The position numbers and the translations under genes are program-made. A stretch of DNA of 64,000 nucleotides from contig JADDMT010000042.1 of the NCBI GenBank assembly GCA_021401465.1, forward strand, positions 212,210 through 276,209, written 5' to 3'. The notes under the pieces were generated by a model. The model was not told where the DNA came from. It worked only from the letters and a program-made list of their open reading frames with translations, and made no database searches. Source of the stretch: Teratosphaeria epicoccoides. Taxonomy: Eukaryota > Ascomycota > Dothideomycetes > Mycosphaerellales > Teratosphaeriaceae. Of this stretch, positions 1 to 11,900 are shown in pieces. Within the stretch, counting starts at the first letter, position 1; every line of letters starts with the position of its first letter.

Positions 1-2
1 TC

Positions 3-1874
3 GCCATACCTCACGTTGGTCAGCATGGTCACCAACACGGTCGTCACAAAGCCCGTGGTGCCCACATTGCGAACCCGGGCTACACCTGGGACTCGTCCAG
101 CAGCAATTCTTCTGCTCCCTTCCCATACCCAGCCTCCAACAACACTGTCGTGGCTGGCACTAGTACCCCGGCTCCCAGCACCATTACCAGCGCCAACACC
201 ATTTACAGCACGCTTAATTACGCTCCGTCGAGCTCCGCTGCGGCAAACGGCCAGGCCTCCCCGGCTGCTACTGTGACGGCGCCAATCGTCCACACGGACG
301 TCTACGGCAACAGCGCTGCTTCCGCCCCGACTGGATCCTCCGGAGGGAACAGCTACTGCCCAGACATCACTGTCACGTACACTCAGTTCGAGACTTTCTA
401 CGTGACCGCTAATGCTAGCGTCCCGGCCAGCACCGACACTAGGTCGTACACTTCCACTGTCTACATTCAGTCCACCGCCTATGTTACCATTGGCCAGCAG
501 GGCTCAAGCTCTACGCCTGCTGCGTACCCGACAACTCCGAGCGCAGAGTCCAGCTTGCCTGCCGCACCAACCTATGCTACAAGCCCGAGCTCCGAGTACA
601 GCTCGTCTGCCGCACTCACATATGCTCCAAGCCCGAGCGCCAAGTACAACTCGTCTGCCGCACCCACATACGCTCCAAGCCCGAGCGCCGAATACAATTC
701 GTCTGCCGCACCCACATACGCCCCAAGCCCGAGCGCTGAGTACAACTCGTCTGCCGCACCCACATACGCTCCAAGCCCGAGCGCTGAGTACAACTCGTCT
801 GCCGCACCCACATATGCTCCAAGCCCGAGCGCCGAAAACAACTCGCCTGCCGCACCTACATACGCTCCAAGTCCGAGCATTGAGTCCAGCTATACGGCCG
901 CTCCTTCTCCTGCGGCTCCATCTTCGTCTACCGAGACTTCCACCTCGACCGCGGCCGCGACAACCGAGGCGGCGAAGGCGTACACTGATGTATACAAGTC
1001 CGCTGTCACCTCGCTCACAAGTGCTGCTGCATCTTCTGCACAGACCCCCAGCTCTGATTCGTCTTCTTCGTCCAGCTCAGCCAGTACCTCTGGGTCTTCG
1101 TCATCCTCCTCGTCCGGAACCTCTTCATCCGTTGGCCTTGATTTCAGGGGTGGCAAGCGTGGTCTCGGCTACCAGAGCGCTGCGTTGACTAATTCCTTCC
1201 TGAGCTCCCAAGAGATCTCCTGGGGTTACAACTGGGTGTCCGCTTCCGCTGGTCTTAGCAGCGAGATTCAATTTATTCCAACCCTTCATTCTATGGCGAG
1301 CGAGTGGACAAGCGTCTGGGAGACTGAGGTTAGTGCCTCTATAGAAGCTGGCGCCAAGGCGGTCTTCTCCTTCAACGAGCCCGACCAATCCTCGCAAGCC
1401 AATCTTGACCCTTCGGCCGCCGCGGCAGGACATGTCCAATATGTTGTGCCTTTGGCCAGCAAGGGTGTTCGCATAGTCGCCCCCTCTGTCACCAATGGCA
1501 ACGACGCAACTATGGGTCTCAACTACTTGGAATCGTTCTTTGCGGCTTGTGCGAAACTCGGAACGGATGGTTCTGACCCCTGCGCAGACAACGACATTAA
1601 CTTGCACTGGTACTATACCTGGGACATGAGGGACAATTTCCAGGAGCACATTCAAAATGCTATCGACAAATTCCCGAATAGGAAAATCTGGATCACGGAA
1701 TTTGCGATTAATGGTGCCAGTGAGGAACAAATAAGCAGCTGGTTACCTGACGTAATGTCGTGGCTGGACGGCCAATCCTGCGTTCTGGGCTACGCTTACT
1801 ACTATGTCAACCCGGGCATGCTCCTGTCTGGCACCTCGCCCTCCAGCTACGGCTCGGTCTATATGAGCTCGTAG
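3..1874 (+). CDS. GH128 (Asl1-like) secreted/cell-wall glucanase-type protein, 5' partial
   Basis: The reading frame is open from the left edge, so the N-terminus and any signal peptide lie outside the window. Visible order: a His/Gly-rich piece, a long Ser/Thr/Pro/Ala-rich linker likely to be O-glycosylated, a run of seven 16-residue repeats (558-893), a poly-Ser stretch, then a C-terminal catalytic domain from about 1137 to the stop. The domain begins with KRGLGY and carries SFNEPD (Glu codon 1377-1379) and WITEFA (Glu codon 1698-1700). These two Glu motifs are what the glycosyl hydrolase catalytic-core/GH128 family uses as acid/base and nucleophile, so beta-1,3-glucan is the expected substrate. 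The architecture matches S. pombe Asl1-type wall proteins: a mucin-like stalk with a small TIM-barrel. No GPI signal is visible at the C-terminus. Family call is confident; exact substrate is inferred. Confidence 0.88.
   Translation, partial: AIPHVGQHGHQHGRHKARGAHIANPGYTWDSSSSNSSAPFPYPASNNTVVAGTSTPAPSTITSANTIYSTLNYAPSSSAAANGQASPAATVTAPIVHTDVYGNSAASAPTGSSGGNSYCPDITVTYTQFETFYVTANASVPASTDTRSYTSTVYIQSTAYVTIGQQGSSSTPAAYPTTPSAESSLPAAPTYATSPSSEYSSSAALTYAPSPSAKYNSSAAPTYAPSPSAEYNSSAAPTYAPSPSAEYNSSAAPTYAPSPSAEYNSSAAPTYAPSPSAENNSPAAPTYAPSPSIESSYTAAPSPAAPSSSTETSTSTAAATTEAAKAYTDVYKSAVTSLTSAAASSAQTPSSDSSSSSSSASTSGSSSSSSSGTSSSVGLDFRGGKRGLGYQSAALTNSFLSSQEISWGYNWVSASAGLSSEIQFIPTLHSMASEWTSVWETEVSASIEAGAKAVFSFNEPDQSSQANLDPSAAAAGHVQYVVPLASKGVRIVAPSVTNGNDATMGLNYLESFFAACAKLGTDGSDPCADNDINLHWYYTWDMRDNFQEHIQNAIDKFPNRKIWITEFAINGASEEQISSWLPDVMSWLDGQSCVLGYAYYYVNPGMLLSGTSPSSYGSVYMSS
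558..893 (+). repeat. In-frame 48-bp tandem repeat, seven units, in the GH128 linker
   Basis: Seven consecutive 48-bp units start at 558, 606, 654, 702, 750, 798 and 846. Each encodes 16 residues of the type SSAAPTYAPSPSAEYN. The central four units are nearly identical at the DNA level, while the outer units have diverged (Thr for Pro, Lys or Asn for Glu/Tyr). The unit length is a multiple of three, so copy number can change without breaking the frame. The product would be a Pro/Ser/Tyr-rich spacer between the N-terminal part and the hydrolase domain. Confidence 0.95.
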
Positions 1875-3462
1875 TGACACTATCGCCTCAACATCCCCTT
1901 GGATTTCTTGTATATTGCTGCGACCAGGGTACAGCGAAGCGCACTTTTGATGTGGGGTTGTACACCGCCCTTTTGTGCATTGCGAGGACTGGAGCGCTGT
2001 AGTTATATCTGCGCCGTACTCGCATCGAACGAGTCATGATGTTTGAATATATTCTTCCTTCTCGTTCCTTTCTTCACGGTAGATGGAACTCTACCTGTTC
2101 GCAAGCAGTACTGCGGGGGCTTAGTCTCTAGCCCAAGCTCATGGATGGCTTAGCCTTGATGAATGACAGACCAGTGTGTGATGATACCCGCAGTCGCCTC
2201 CTATGAGTGACATACCACCATGCTCCATGCCGGTCACCAGCTTGTCTTGCTCCAAATTTGACAGTCGCATCATCCAATAGTTGGGAGAAATAGGTATTGC
2301 AGGATGCCTCGACAACAATTCGGAGGAACTCGAGCTCACTCTGGATGGGACATTTTCAGAAGCTAGAGAATAAAGGTAACCCTAGCATCTTACGAGGCCG
2401 AGGATCAAATGCTGAACCTTGGCGCAAGGTCTTGGTTCAGTCACGACCGAGATGAGCAGACCAACCACGAACTCGGACCATGATTTGTTTGAGTCATGTA
2501 GTATATCGCTGACACTGGAAACAGGGGAAATGCGGTGGACACCTGCGTACCATTATCGTAGCCATTCGGCGCCCGGACGATTCCCAATCTATTTCGTTCA
2601 TCCTGCTAGCGCTCAATGCCTTCAAAGTGTCATGGGTTGATCTGGGTGTTTGAAGTCCTCCTGGCAGCTTCACAGTGACGAGTGGAGGAGCGAGTTGACG
2701 CCTCCTGCGTGAAAGCCAGGTGTATCTCCTCAGGCTTCTGTTTCCCTTCATCCTACTATGGTGCTGTGTCAAGCAGGTAAGTACTCGGCGGCAAATCTAA
2801 CATTGCTTTACCGCTAAGCATAAATCCTTCAGAAACTCCGATAGACCTGGCAAACACGTCCCGCTGCCATGAAGCTTTTTTGCGACGCTGCTCAAGCCGA
2901 AGTTGCGTATGTGGCATCCGCTATAGCGTCTTTCCCATGCCGCGTGCAGATCTATTGCTATTGGTGGAATATGAATGCAGGGCCTTAGCATACAAACAAA
3001 TGGTCTGCGCTGTCGAGCCGCTTTAGCGCGGTCGAGCCCGACTTATGACCTCCAAAGTCTGGCGGCGAGATTTGGGCGCTTACTGACCGAGTCAACAGTA
3101 CATGAAAGACCAGTACCTTATCAACATTATTGCTGTTCTCATTGCAAAGGGTCTGGGTTGGAAGAATCATGGCGTCCACGAGTCGCCCGCGTGAGACTCA
3201 TCACCAAACCGATGAACATTGGCGTCGCCATAGACGAGAGTGTCACATGTAAAGCATTATTGCGGCGCAGGTCTCAAGACTCCGGCCTTCCAAAGATGTT
3301 CAGTTTGCGTGCCCCGCCGTATCGCGGAAGCGCTTGGATTCAAGGGGAGTATGGCTTCATAGTCTCATAAGTAGCGATGACCGACTGGCAGCCGCCCAGT
3401 CGTTCTCGCCGCCTTCGTCCTTTCACTGTTTCTTGATAACAACCGTCGTTTCTTTCGCCGTC
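1875..3462. other. Intergenic, no supported gene
   Basis: About 1.6 kb separates the GH128 gene from the GPI-type repeat protein. Short open frames exist on both strands, the longest being 131 codons at 2975-3370, but none shows a signal peptide, domain or plausible splice chain. It most likely holds the 3' UTR of the upstream gene and the promoter of the downstream one. Confidence 0.6.
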
Positions 3463-6400
3463 ATGAGATTGTTCGGCTCGCATGGTCTGACATGCGTATG
3501 CCGCATTGTGCTTCTTTTACTCAGCAGTGCCGCAGGTAAGCGTCTGATCGATCGACTGAGCCGCGCTGATGCATTGCAGAGGCACAACTACAATTGAACG
3601 CTACTGCCAACATTACAACAACTCAGACAGCAACGACAAGTGACGCGACCGGTTCTGGCTTGCGTGGGTTCATCCTCCAAGGTCTAGGGGAAGCCTCACA
3701 GTCTTCCATTACGTCAACCGCATTTCAGCTCAACGCTCCCAATTCTACATGCCGGAACGCTTTGGCAGCGTCGATAATAGCGTCACTCCGCAGTGCCTTC
3801 GAGGTCTCCGGCGGTACAACACTTTTCACACAGGATCTCCACAACTGGACGACGAGTCCAACACTTACCCTATCGAGCACTGGAAATGGTTTGTTACCAT
3901 TGTTGCCTTCGGCTCTGCGGTTAAGCTGACGTGATCATCTTTAGGCTTCTCATATGCAAGCAAGTGCAATTTCGAGATCGCCGCGCATTCTTATCTGTAC
4001 CAGGCGCCGTGGAGCACAAGTGTTTACTCAACATACAACTATACGACCTATTGGAAGGCCAGCACGACAACGCTGTGCGATGGAATACAGCGCGTCGTCG
4101 GTACACTGACGCCAACAGCCGTTGTCAGCGCGCCCACCACTTCGACATACGGCGCCAGCTATACTGGGCCATGGCCGACCTGTCACATTGGAGTGAGCGA
4201 CTGTGCCCAGCTCAGAAACACATGGAGTCATATTGACTCTGCATGGGCTGCTCTGACCAATGCATATATTACACGTCTGACACTGGCACCTTCTGCTACC
4301 GCGATGACGTTTGGCAACGACATCACAGGCTATCAGACAACATCCTTTTCAGGCACCCATGGATCCCTGCCTGTCATCTCAATTGGAGGAATTGCATATA
4401 CTGCAGAGAGTTCTACCTACACCATACCCTGGTCTCTTACTGGCGCCGTAACCGGCTCCATGAGCCCTGTAAGCTCGGTGACTCAGTGGTTGACGCCTGG
4501 AGGGAGTTTGTCCATCTTACCAGGCGATGGTGGGTGGGGCTGGCGTTTGTCTCCAGGTTGTACTATCACCACCCAGTCTTCGAGCACCGTGAGCTCGCCC
4601 AATTCGGCGACTACCTCGAGCCCTGTTGGCGGTTGTGTGATTCATGGAGGTAAAGTCAAGCTTATATATTTTCCAGTACCGCAAAACGTGAGCAGAGACA
4701 TGTGTACGGTCGGTCCAACTGCCATAGGTACATCATGCCCCTTTGGTCCAACCTCTACCACACCCAACTGCAATCCCAATTGCGGAGCATGTCCATACTA
4801 CCCGTTCAACTTGACAAGCACGACCAACAGCGGTAAGCTTCAGCCATTCAAAGATAACTAAGTCTTCAGCGGCACTGACCTGTCACCATAGGGCCATATG
4901 CCACGATGAGTGGAGAAACCTTCTACGCCAACCGAGCGTACATCTCCCTGGAAACGGCATATGCGCTCGATGCAGCCAACAACACGGTCGGCGGTACCTA
5001 TGCTGGCACAATAATTACGCTTCCATCCTCAGACGTCTACTCAGTACAAACTACGGACGATGTCGGCTACAACCTGAACATGGCAACCGCATTCAACTTT
5101 GCCGACCTCAACTCTTTCGTTCCGGCAGCGGCTTACAAAGGTGCGATGTGGTGTATCCAATATGGGCCGCCCAGTCCCGCCATACAGGAGGCGTTCGGCG
5201 GCTACGATCTGCTTCTCAAGAATCTAACCAATGCGGCGGGCGATGGTAAGTCCAGCGGCCTCGGCGATGGGTTTGACTGGGGCTATGGCAACTACGCTTG
5301 GGTCAACGACAGTCCGACTGACGAGTGCAGCATCATCCTCGATGATGCCTATGCTCCGGTCCTGGCTGTGCCCCCGCAAATGTACACCATAGATCCCTTG
5401 TGGAAATCGTGCGGTCTTGCACTCGAGGGCTTATATGACCCTCCGACTGCACTCACGGCTGTTGCCACAGAGGCTACGGTGACCGTACCGACTGCGCTGC
5501 AGACAACTGCCGCCGCGCCACCGTCAGCTCTGTCCCCAGCTGTGCCGCAGACTTCGATTGCATTCACGTCCTCGGCTACCTCGAGTGGGAATGCTGCTCC
5601 AGTTTCGACTCAGCAGCAGTCGTCACCAAGCAGTGACCCAGACGCAGGAACCGGTTCTGCAGCGACTGATCCAGCTTCGGGTGTCTCCCTCTCGGTTCAG
5701 CAAACGACAGTCATCATTGTCTCATCGAGTTCACTGAATGAACCAAGTAATGGTGAAGGCCAAGCGTCAGACCAAGAGGTTGCATCGACAGTGAGCGACC
5801 CGACGGCACAAGCACAATCGCAGGCAGACGGAAGCTCCGCCTCGGATCAAGATCCAACGAGCCCAGCTGCGGCTACCATGATCGCCTTCTCTGACTCACA
5901 GCCTTTGTCACAAGCCGCCACGACTGCTGACAGCACAGACCCAGGTCAGGGCAGCACCCAAGCTGTACAAGGTGGACAGAGCACTGCAAATTCCGCTCAG
6001 AGCCCCCCAGTATCTGCGAATGCACCGTCAGCCACCACGATCGCCGTGTCTGCCTTGCGGCCGTCACCACAAGGCGACACGACGGCCAATGTCGGAAACG
6101 CAGGTCAGAGCACCACACAAGCTGCTCAAGGCGAGCAGGGCTCGACACAAGACCCACAAGCATCCTTAACCTCAATTCACTTCACTTACGCGGGTGCTAC
6201 GCAGTCACATGCACAGGGCGGCGATGCGGATGGGAATACTATTGCATTCGGCCCCGGAGCGAGTTCAGCAGATGCGGATGCTGGCACGTTTGTCCAGGAA
6301 GGCGCACAAGCTACCGTCACGTATGAGGCTGGTGGTCAGATTCTGACGGCGACGCAAGTGGCGAGCAGCAGCAATGTGCTCCATATCGGAGGGCAGACGA

Positions 6401-7536
6401 TCACGATGGGAGGAGCTCCTGCTACCGTCAACGGGAATACGGTATCATTGGGCTCTGGAGGAGGTCTGGTAGTCAATGGAGGTCAAGCGACGCAGGCAGC
6501 GCATACTGGTGATCGGGGATCGGCGGGCACTGTGACTTATAATGTGGGCAGCAATACTTTCACTGCCGTGCACGCCACCAGTGCAAGTAATGTCTACAAC
6601 GTTGGTGGCACGACTCTGAGCGAGGGCGGAGCGCCTGTGACCATCCAGGGCACGACGTATTCGGCAGGTCCGACAGGACTGGTCGTCAATGGCCAGGGAG
6701 CGACGGCTGTTGCCACACAGTCTTCTGTTGGTGGAGACGGCGCCAGCTTGAAAATCGTCGGTGTCGGTGGCCATAGTGGAGCTATTGCGGTCAACGGTGC
6801 CACGCTTTACAATGGCGGCTCGGCGACAGTGATTTCTGGCGCAACTCTCAGTGCTGGAAGCAGTGGTCTGGTGGTTGATGGGCACAGGACTGTACCTGTT
6901 GCTGTGCCTGTTTCGCAAGAAGGCCAAGCAGCAGCCGCTGTGACGCTTGGGTCACAGGTGTACACGGCAGTCGCTGCGTCGGGAACTGGAAACGGGGTTG
7001 TGATTGGCGGCCAGACGCTTTCGGAGGGAGACTCTGCAGCGACGATTGGTGGACACACCGTCAGTGATGGCGCCAGCGGACTAGTGGTCGACGGCACCAA
7101 GACCATCGGCCTCTCATCCCCAGCACCTACAACAGCTTCAGCCAGATTGATGAATTACAACGGCCAGACACTGACCATTCAGTTCCCACACACGATGGGA
7201 GGCAACGCCGTAGTGGACGGTGTGACCATGACTGCCGGGGAGCAGATGACTCTGAGTTCTGTCGTTGTCAGCGAAGGGAGTGCTGGGCTGGTGTTTAGTG
7301 CTTTGACGGTCAGCAGGAAGACGAACATTGGCAGCGGCAGTGCGGCTACGAGCAGTTCTGGGAGTGAGCTGCCGTCGGTGATTGTTACGACGGGTTCGAG
7401 GGTCGGTACAATGGTGTCGGCGAGTCGGCCGAGCTCGAGCACGGGTACGAAGAAGAGTGGTGCCGGGAGGGGGCTGGGAGGGTTGACAGTGAACTTGGTG
7501 ATGGTGATGAGTGTGGTAACTGTGATATTGATATAG
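3463..7536 (+). CDS. Large secreted GPI-type Ser/Thr-rich repeat protein, four exons
   Basis: Exons 3463-3535, 3580-3888, 3945-4832 and 4892-7536 join in frame to 1304 aa. Introns are 44, 56 and 59 nt; the last two have clear CTGAC branch sites. The ATG at 3463 gives a hydrophobic signal peptide (MRLFGSHG...IVLLLLSSAA) that splices into mature sequence rich in N-glycosylation sites. Residues about 25-620 form an extracellular region with several Cys. A Ser/Thr/Gln/Ala-rich stalk follows, then about five degenerate 65-70-residue repeats (6310-7310) ending in GLVVNG/GLVVDG, then a Ser-rich tail and a terminal hydrophobic segment (TVNLVMVMSVVTVILI). That tail fits a GPI-attachment signal. Such proteins sit in the plasma membrane or cell wall. 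I do not recognise a catalytic domain; function unknown. The 44-nt first intron is unusually short, so that junction is the least certain. Confidence 0.82.
6310..7310 (+). repeat. Five degenerate 65-70-residue protein repeats
   Basis: Within the GPI-type protein the segment repeats a pattern: an opening strand such as TVTYNVGSNTFTA, then NVxxxGGxTLSxGGAxxTIxG, then xxSxGxxGLVV[N/D]G. Copies end near 6475, 6690, 6870, 7090 and, in diverged form, 7300. DNA identity between copies is low, so this is an old protein-level repeat rather than a recent minisatellite. The strand-turn-Gly pattern suggests a beta-solenoid-like or stacked-beta stalk; that fold is an inference. Confidence 0.75.
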
Positions 7537-7834
7537 ATACCTATTGTACATATTGCCAGGATTGTTGACAAATATGTCCTGTTTTGGAGGTTGGACAGCC
7601 TAGGAGGTAGACATGCTTACTAACGGCCCTGCAAGCTGCAAGCCAGCAAGGCAGCCAGAAACTCGATACCTTACTAATTAGCTACCTTACCAAAGTCAAT
7701 GGCTTGATAGGCTTATCCCAGCCTCGGCTCAGTGGTGAGTAAGTCATCTCACGGACCCAGAGTCCGTACCATCTCAAGATGTATGCCAAAAGATTACATC
7801 TGGCCATCTATCCCTTAGCCTCACCACGTCTACC

Positions 7835-8638
7835 ATGCCTCGCCTACTCACCTACAGCACCCTAAGTCTCCTCGCCATCAGCGCCGCAGCCAACAATGGC
7901 CTCCGCCTCACGGAAAAAGAACTATCGCAATACGACGGCACCGACGCCTCCAAACCCATCTACCTCGCCATCAACGGCACCATCTTCGACGTCTCCGCCT
8001 CCCCCTCCTTCTACGGCCCCGGAGGCCACTACCACCACTTCACCGGCAAAGACGCCTCGCGCGCGTGGGTCTCGCAGTGCTGGGACACCGAGGACCAGCT
8101 CACCTGGCGCATGGAGGGCGTCGAGGAGATGTTCATGCCGAAGTACCTCGACGAGCAGATCGCCGCGGCCGCAGACGGCGACGCCGAGTCCGTGATCGAT
8201 GGCGCTGGCGCATTCGGGGGTAAAGAGTTGGCCAGGATGGCGAGACCGGTGATCGAGAAGTTCGGGAAGCCGTCGAAGAAGGAGGTCGAGCAGCGGCGGA
8301 GGAGGGATAGGAAGGAGGCGAAGGCTGGGGTCGACAAGGCTCTCGGACACTGGGTTGAGTTTTTCCGGGGTAATGAGAAGTACGAGGTCGTTGGGGAGGT
8401 TGTGCTGGATGGAGCGAATACGCCCGCGCCGCCGAAGGTGTGTGAGAAGAGTTTGGCCAAGAGGCCGATGAAGGGGGGCAGGTTGCAGAAGATGTTGGAT
8501 AGTACGGGAGGGCTGTCGATGTATGGGGGGGAGGCGAGCAAGAATAAGGCCGAGGGGAAGATGCCGAGTTTCGTGCAGGACATGTTAGGTGAGAAGAAGG
8601 AAGAGAAGGTTGCGGAGGAGGGCAGGGATGAGTTGTAG
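7835..8638 (+). CDS. MAPR/neudesin-like cytochrome b5-fold protein, ER-retained
   Basis: This single-exon gene encodes 267 aa. A signal peptide spans about residues 1-19 (MPRLLTYSTLSLLAISAAA). A cytochrome b5-like heme/steroid-binding domain follows at about 22-110, recognisable from LTEKELSQYDG, IYLAINGTIFDVS and YGPGGHYHHFTGKDASRAW. The classical HPGG axial-histidine motif is absent, as in membrane-associated progesterone receptor (MAPR) and neudesin proteins, where heme is bound through tyrosines. The remaining 150 residues are charged and probably helical. The last four residues are RDEL directly before the stop, a KDEL/HDEL-type retrieval signal. Signal peptide plus RDEL imply a soluble ER-lumen protein rather than the usual N-terminally anchored MAPR. 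The gene is convergent with the RasGEF gene. Confidence 0.82.
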   Translation: MPRLLTYSTLSLLAISAAANNGLRLTEKELSQYDGTDASKPIYLAINGTIFDVSASPSFYGPGGHYHHFTGKDASRAWVSQCWDTEDQLTWRMEGVEEMFMPKYLDEQIAAAADGDAESVIDGAGAFGGKELARMARPVIEKFGKPSKKEVEQRRRRDRKEAKAGVDKALGHWVEFFRGNEKYEVVGEVVLDGANTPAPPKVCEKSLAKRPMKGGRLQKMLDSTGGLSMYGGEASKNKAEGKMPSFVQDMLGEKKEEKVAEEGRDEL

Positions 8639-8975
8639 ATTGTCGAATCCATGAATTGATTGGCGCATGGCTGTGCGACTGCAATTTGAACTACTCGTGT
8701 GCTTGAGCCTCTTTCCTGCCATTACTGGTTCGCTGCCGCCGAGATCGATGATGAGGCAGCTCTGCGCATCACCCCGACGCGCCCTTGATTCCTCTGGTAC
8801 TCTGTGCTGGTCTCGACGATCGTAGACATCCCCCTCCCCCAACACATTATCATTATCTACAGCTGAAACTTATGCCCTTCAACAATGATTACACCGTCGC
8901 TGAACCGCTGATTCTCGCTTCCCCAGCAGCGCCCATCTCATATCGTTCATCATCATGATCGTCATCAATACCCAA
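8639..8975. other. Convergent 3' intergenic spacer
   Basis: About 340 nt lie between the stop codons of the MAPR-like gene and the RasGEF gene. It can only hold the two 3' UTRs and polyadenylation signals. I see no further gene. Confidence 0.7.
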
Positions 8976-11900
8976 TCAATCAGCCTCCAAACTCCTGCTC
9001 CTCGCCGCAATCTCCGAATCCTCCAACGCCGCCAACCACAAACATCGACTCAACACCTCCGGATGCGGATGAAACACGTACTTCGCACTCGCCTCGATCA
9101 AGCGCAAAAGACTCTTCACAATCGTCGCCGACGTCTGGTACCGCTCGAAATTCACCAGCGGCTCCTTCGCCGGCGGCACAGGATCAATACGTGCCGGCTT
9201 CTGCGCGTTGAACATCAAGTCGTGCGTGTACAACCCAATGAACGGGATACATCCGCTCTCAGCACCCGTCGACTCCATCTCCACGCGCAAATTATGAAAG
9301 TTGCGTAGCGGCTGGCAAAGCTTCTCGAGGCGCGCTAGCTTCTGCTTCTCCATCGGCGCCACGAGCGCCCACGTGCGGTGTAGGCGCGCCAGATCGGTGG
9401 AGAGCAAGGCGAGCGTGATTTGGTACATGGAGGCGTAGTTGCGGAAGCGGAAGCAGTGGATGGCGATGTGGATATACTTGGTGATGCACCGGGCGCGTTC
9501 GGAAGCCGCCTCGGTCAGTAAGCATTCGGAGACGACCCATTTGACCACGAGATTGAAGCGTGCGACGACGATGTCGACGCCGGTGTTGCCGTCGTGCTTC
9601 AGGTAGTCCACCCAGTTTCGGACGTACGGTGGCGCCTGGTGCCAGTTGAGACTGATCAGATCTTTCCAGTCAACCTCGTCCAGTGCGTCTTTTTCAATGA
9701 TGGTAAGCTGTTCGGCAATGACTTCCGACTCGAAGGCCAGGACGAAGGGCAGATGCGCAGCATTCTTCAGTGCGGGCGAGGTCCTGGAGCGTCGCAGGCG
9801 GCTGTCTTGGCCCGGCGGAGGCTGCACATGTTTGTCTGAGTTGGGCGACAACAATCCTGGCGCGCTCTGAGCTTCTTTCAGTTGCGGCGACGGCTGCAAT
9901 TGCTGTAGTCTCGATTTGGAACGTTCAGGTATGTCTGCAGATCCGACCATCCTGGCAGGCGATTGATCCAAGGGCGCACCAATCGTGGAAGGACGCGTGG
10001 GAGTCGGGTTGGGGTAGGACGGCGGAGAAGCGGCATTGTTATCGTCCTCGAGTGTGTCGTCGAAGAAGAAACTTTGCATATGAGTGCTGTCGTCGCCAGG
10101 GGTTTCCGCGATCTCCGTCGAGATATCACTCAAGCTCTCGTTGTCGTCCAGAAGGAAAGAACCCTGCACAGATTGCCCAGTGGTCGATGACTTGCCCGGA
10201 CTTTGCATATGCTCTTTCTCATCCTCGTCCCTTCTTACACGCTCGACAAAGGTCACAGATTTCGGCGACGGTGAGATCGATTTCGCGGATGCCACGACAT
10301 GGGCCGGGAGTTTGATCGCTCTTGGAGAAAGTGACGGCGCTGGCACGGCTGAGTCCTGGGCCTCCCATCGCACGTACGTGCCTGTGTTAGCCATTGAGGG
10401 CTCACGGCCGTTGTCCGTCAGGTTCAGGTCGGAGTTTGACAAAGCATAAATGCTGGCACCCTGAGTTTCCGTCAAAGGACTCGTAAGCCCATATTCCTCA
10501 ATCGACGTCGTGCTGGCGCCCGTCATGCTCGTGATCGGAGTCTGGCAATGATCCACCTCCTGGTTCTGTCGCTCGAGAGCGGCGAATTCTTCACTTAAAG
10601 TTGGGATTGAGAATGTGCTTCCATTTGGACTTCCTGTTTTGCCTTCGAGCTTCGCCAGGGCATCTTCAATGCCGCCAGCATGCGAGTAGCTCGGCAGCTT
10701 GGCTAAGTTGTTCGCATGCAATCGGAAGGATGGTCGCAAGCTGGGCTGGGATGAGTGAGTCGCCAGCAGCGAGACCGCCTCGTCTTTGTCGGTCAAAGCT
10801 TGCGGCGACCTCCTTCCTGGCGGCACATGTGCCGACGAGCGTGGTGGAATTTGACGATCTGGCATATCCAGGGCGCCGAAAGATTGAGGTGCCGCAAATT
10901 GGCCGGAGAAGTGGGTGCCAGAAAGCTCGTGGCCGGACGATGGGTACCCTGTGTAGGCTGTTGTCGCGTATGAGCCCGAGGTGTGTGGCCGGGGCGGTAG
11001 TTCTAGGCTGTGTACATGGTCCGCGGCTTTCAGATCGCCGCCCGGCCTCCTGCGCAATGTAGGACCTATGGGCGGCAGGTCGAGACCGCCCGCCTGAAGG
11101 CCAGAGGACGCGAGTGCTCCGTCCGAGCCAGGTTGCGCCAGGCTGTCTACATGATCTGCACCATCACGTGTCTTCCAAGGAGCGAGAAGGTCGCGCATTG
11201 ATGTGTCTGGATCAGGTTTCAAAGCCTCGTCAAGCCGTACTCCTGGCCCATTTGGTGCACCGGCATTTGCTTGTGTCTGTGTTCCGACACGCGTCTTCCC
11301 GTTTTGTACGGTTTCCTGCGACCGACCGAACAGCGGTTGTGGCGTCATGATGGCGCTTGAGCTTGAGTGATGTGCAGGCAGCGCGCCTGAGGCATAGGTC
11401 GTAGGCATTGGAGTTGCCCCTGTATCATCCACGATCATGATTGATCGACTGCCTACTGTGACATGACTGTCCAGGCGCTCGAGGCGTGGCGCTGGTTGCA
11501 ACGAGTAATGGACGTCCCTCACGTACTCGTGCTCGTCTGCCTCCACGCTCGTCGGCAACCTTTCCTCTCCTTGCTCCTCTACTGGGCTGGGCAAATCAAC
11601 ATCGTGGAAGGCATCTTTATAAGACGCACCAATTGTAGCACCGAGCAAATCAACTCTGAGCGGCCCACGAAGCTTCTGCCATGCCGACGACTGAGCCGGC
11701 TTCCCAGCAGCGGCCATGTCGCTGGAGCTGCGAGAGTCTGAGGAGGTTCCCGAACGATTGGATCGTTGTGGGGAATCGTTGCGTCTTCGACTACTTAGTG
11801 CACGGCGCACATCACCCATAATTCTTTTCACGCCTAGGTTCTGTTGTGCCGCTCGATCCCGGAAGTAGCTGTCTTGCATACCGTCATACCGAGCCACGCG

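Noticed and set aside
572..880. Minus-strand ORFs of 79 and 102 codons with a repeated LGLGAYVGAADELY pattern
   Set aside because: They are antisense shadows of the 48-bp coding repeat in the GH128 linker; the plus-strand frame carries the recognisable enzyme.
2975..3370. 131-codon plus-strand ORF
   Set aside because: No domain, signal peptide or splice partner; composition is not protein-like.
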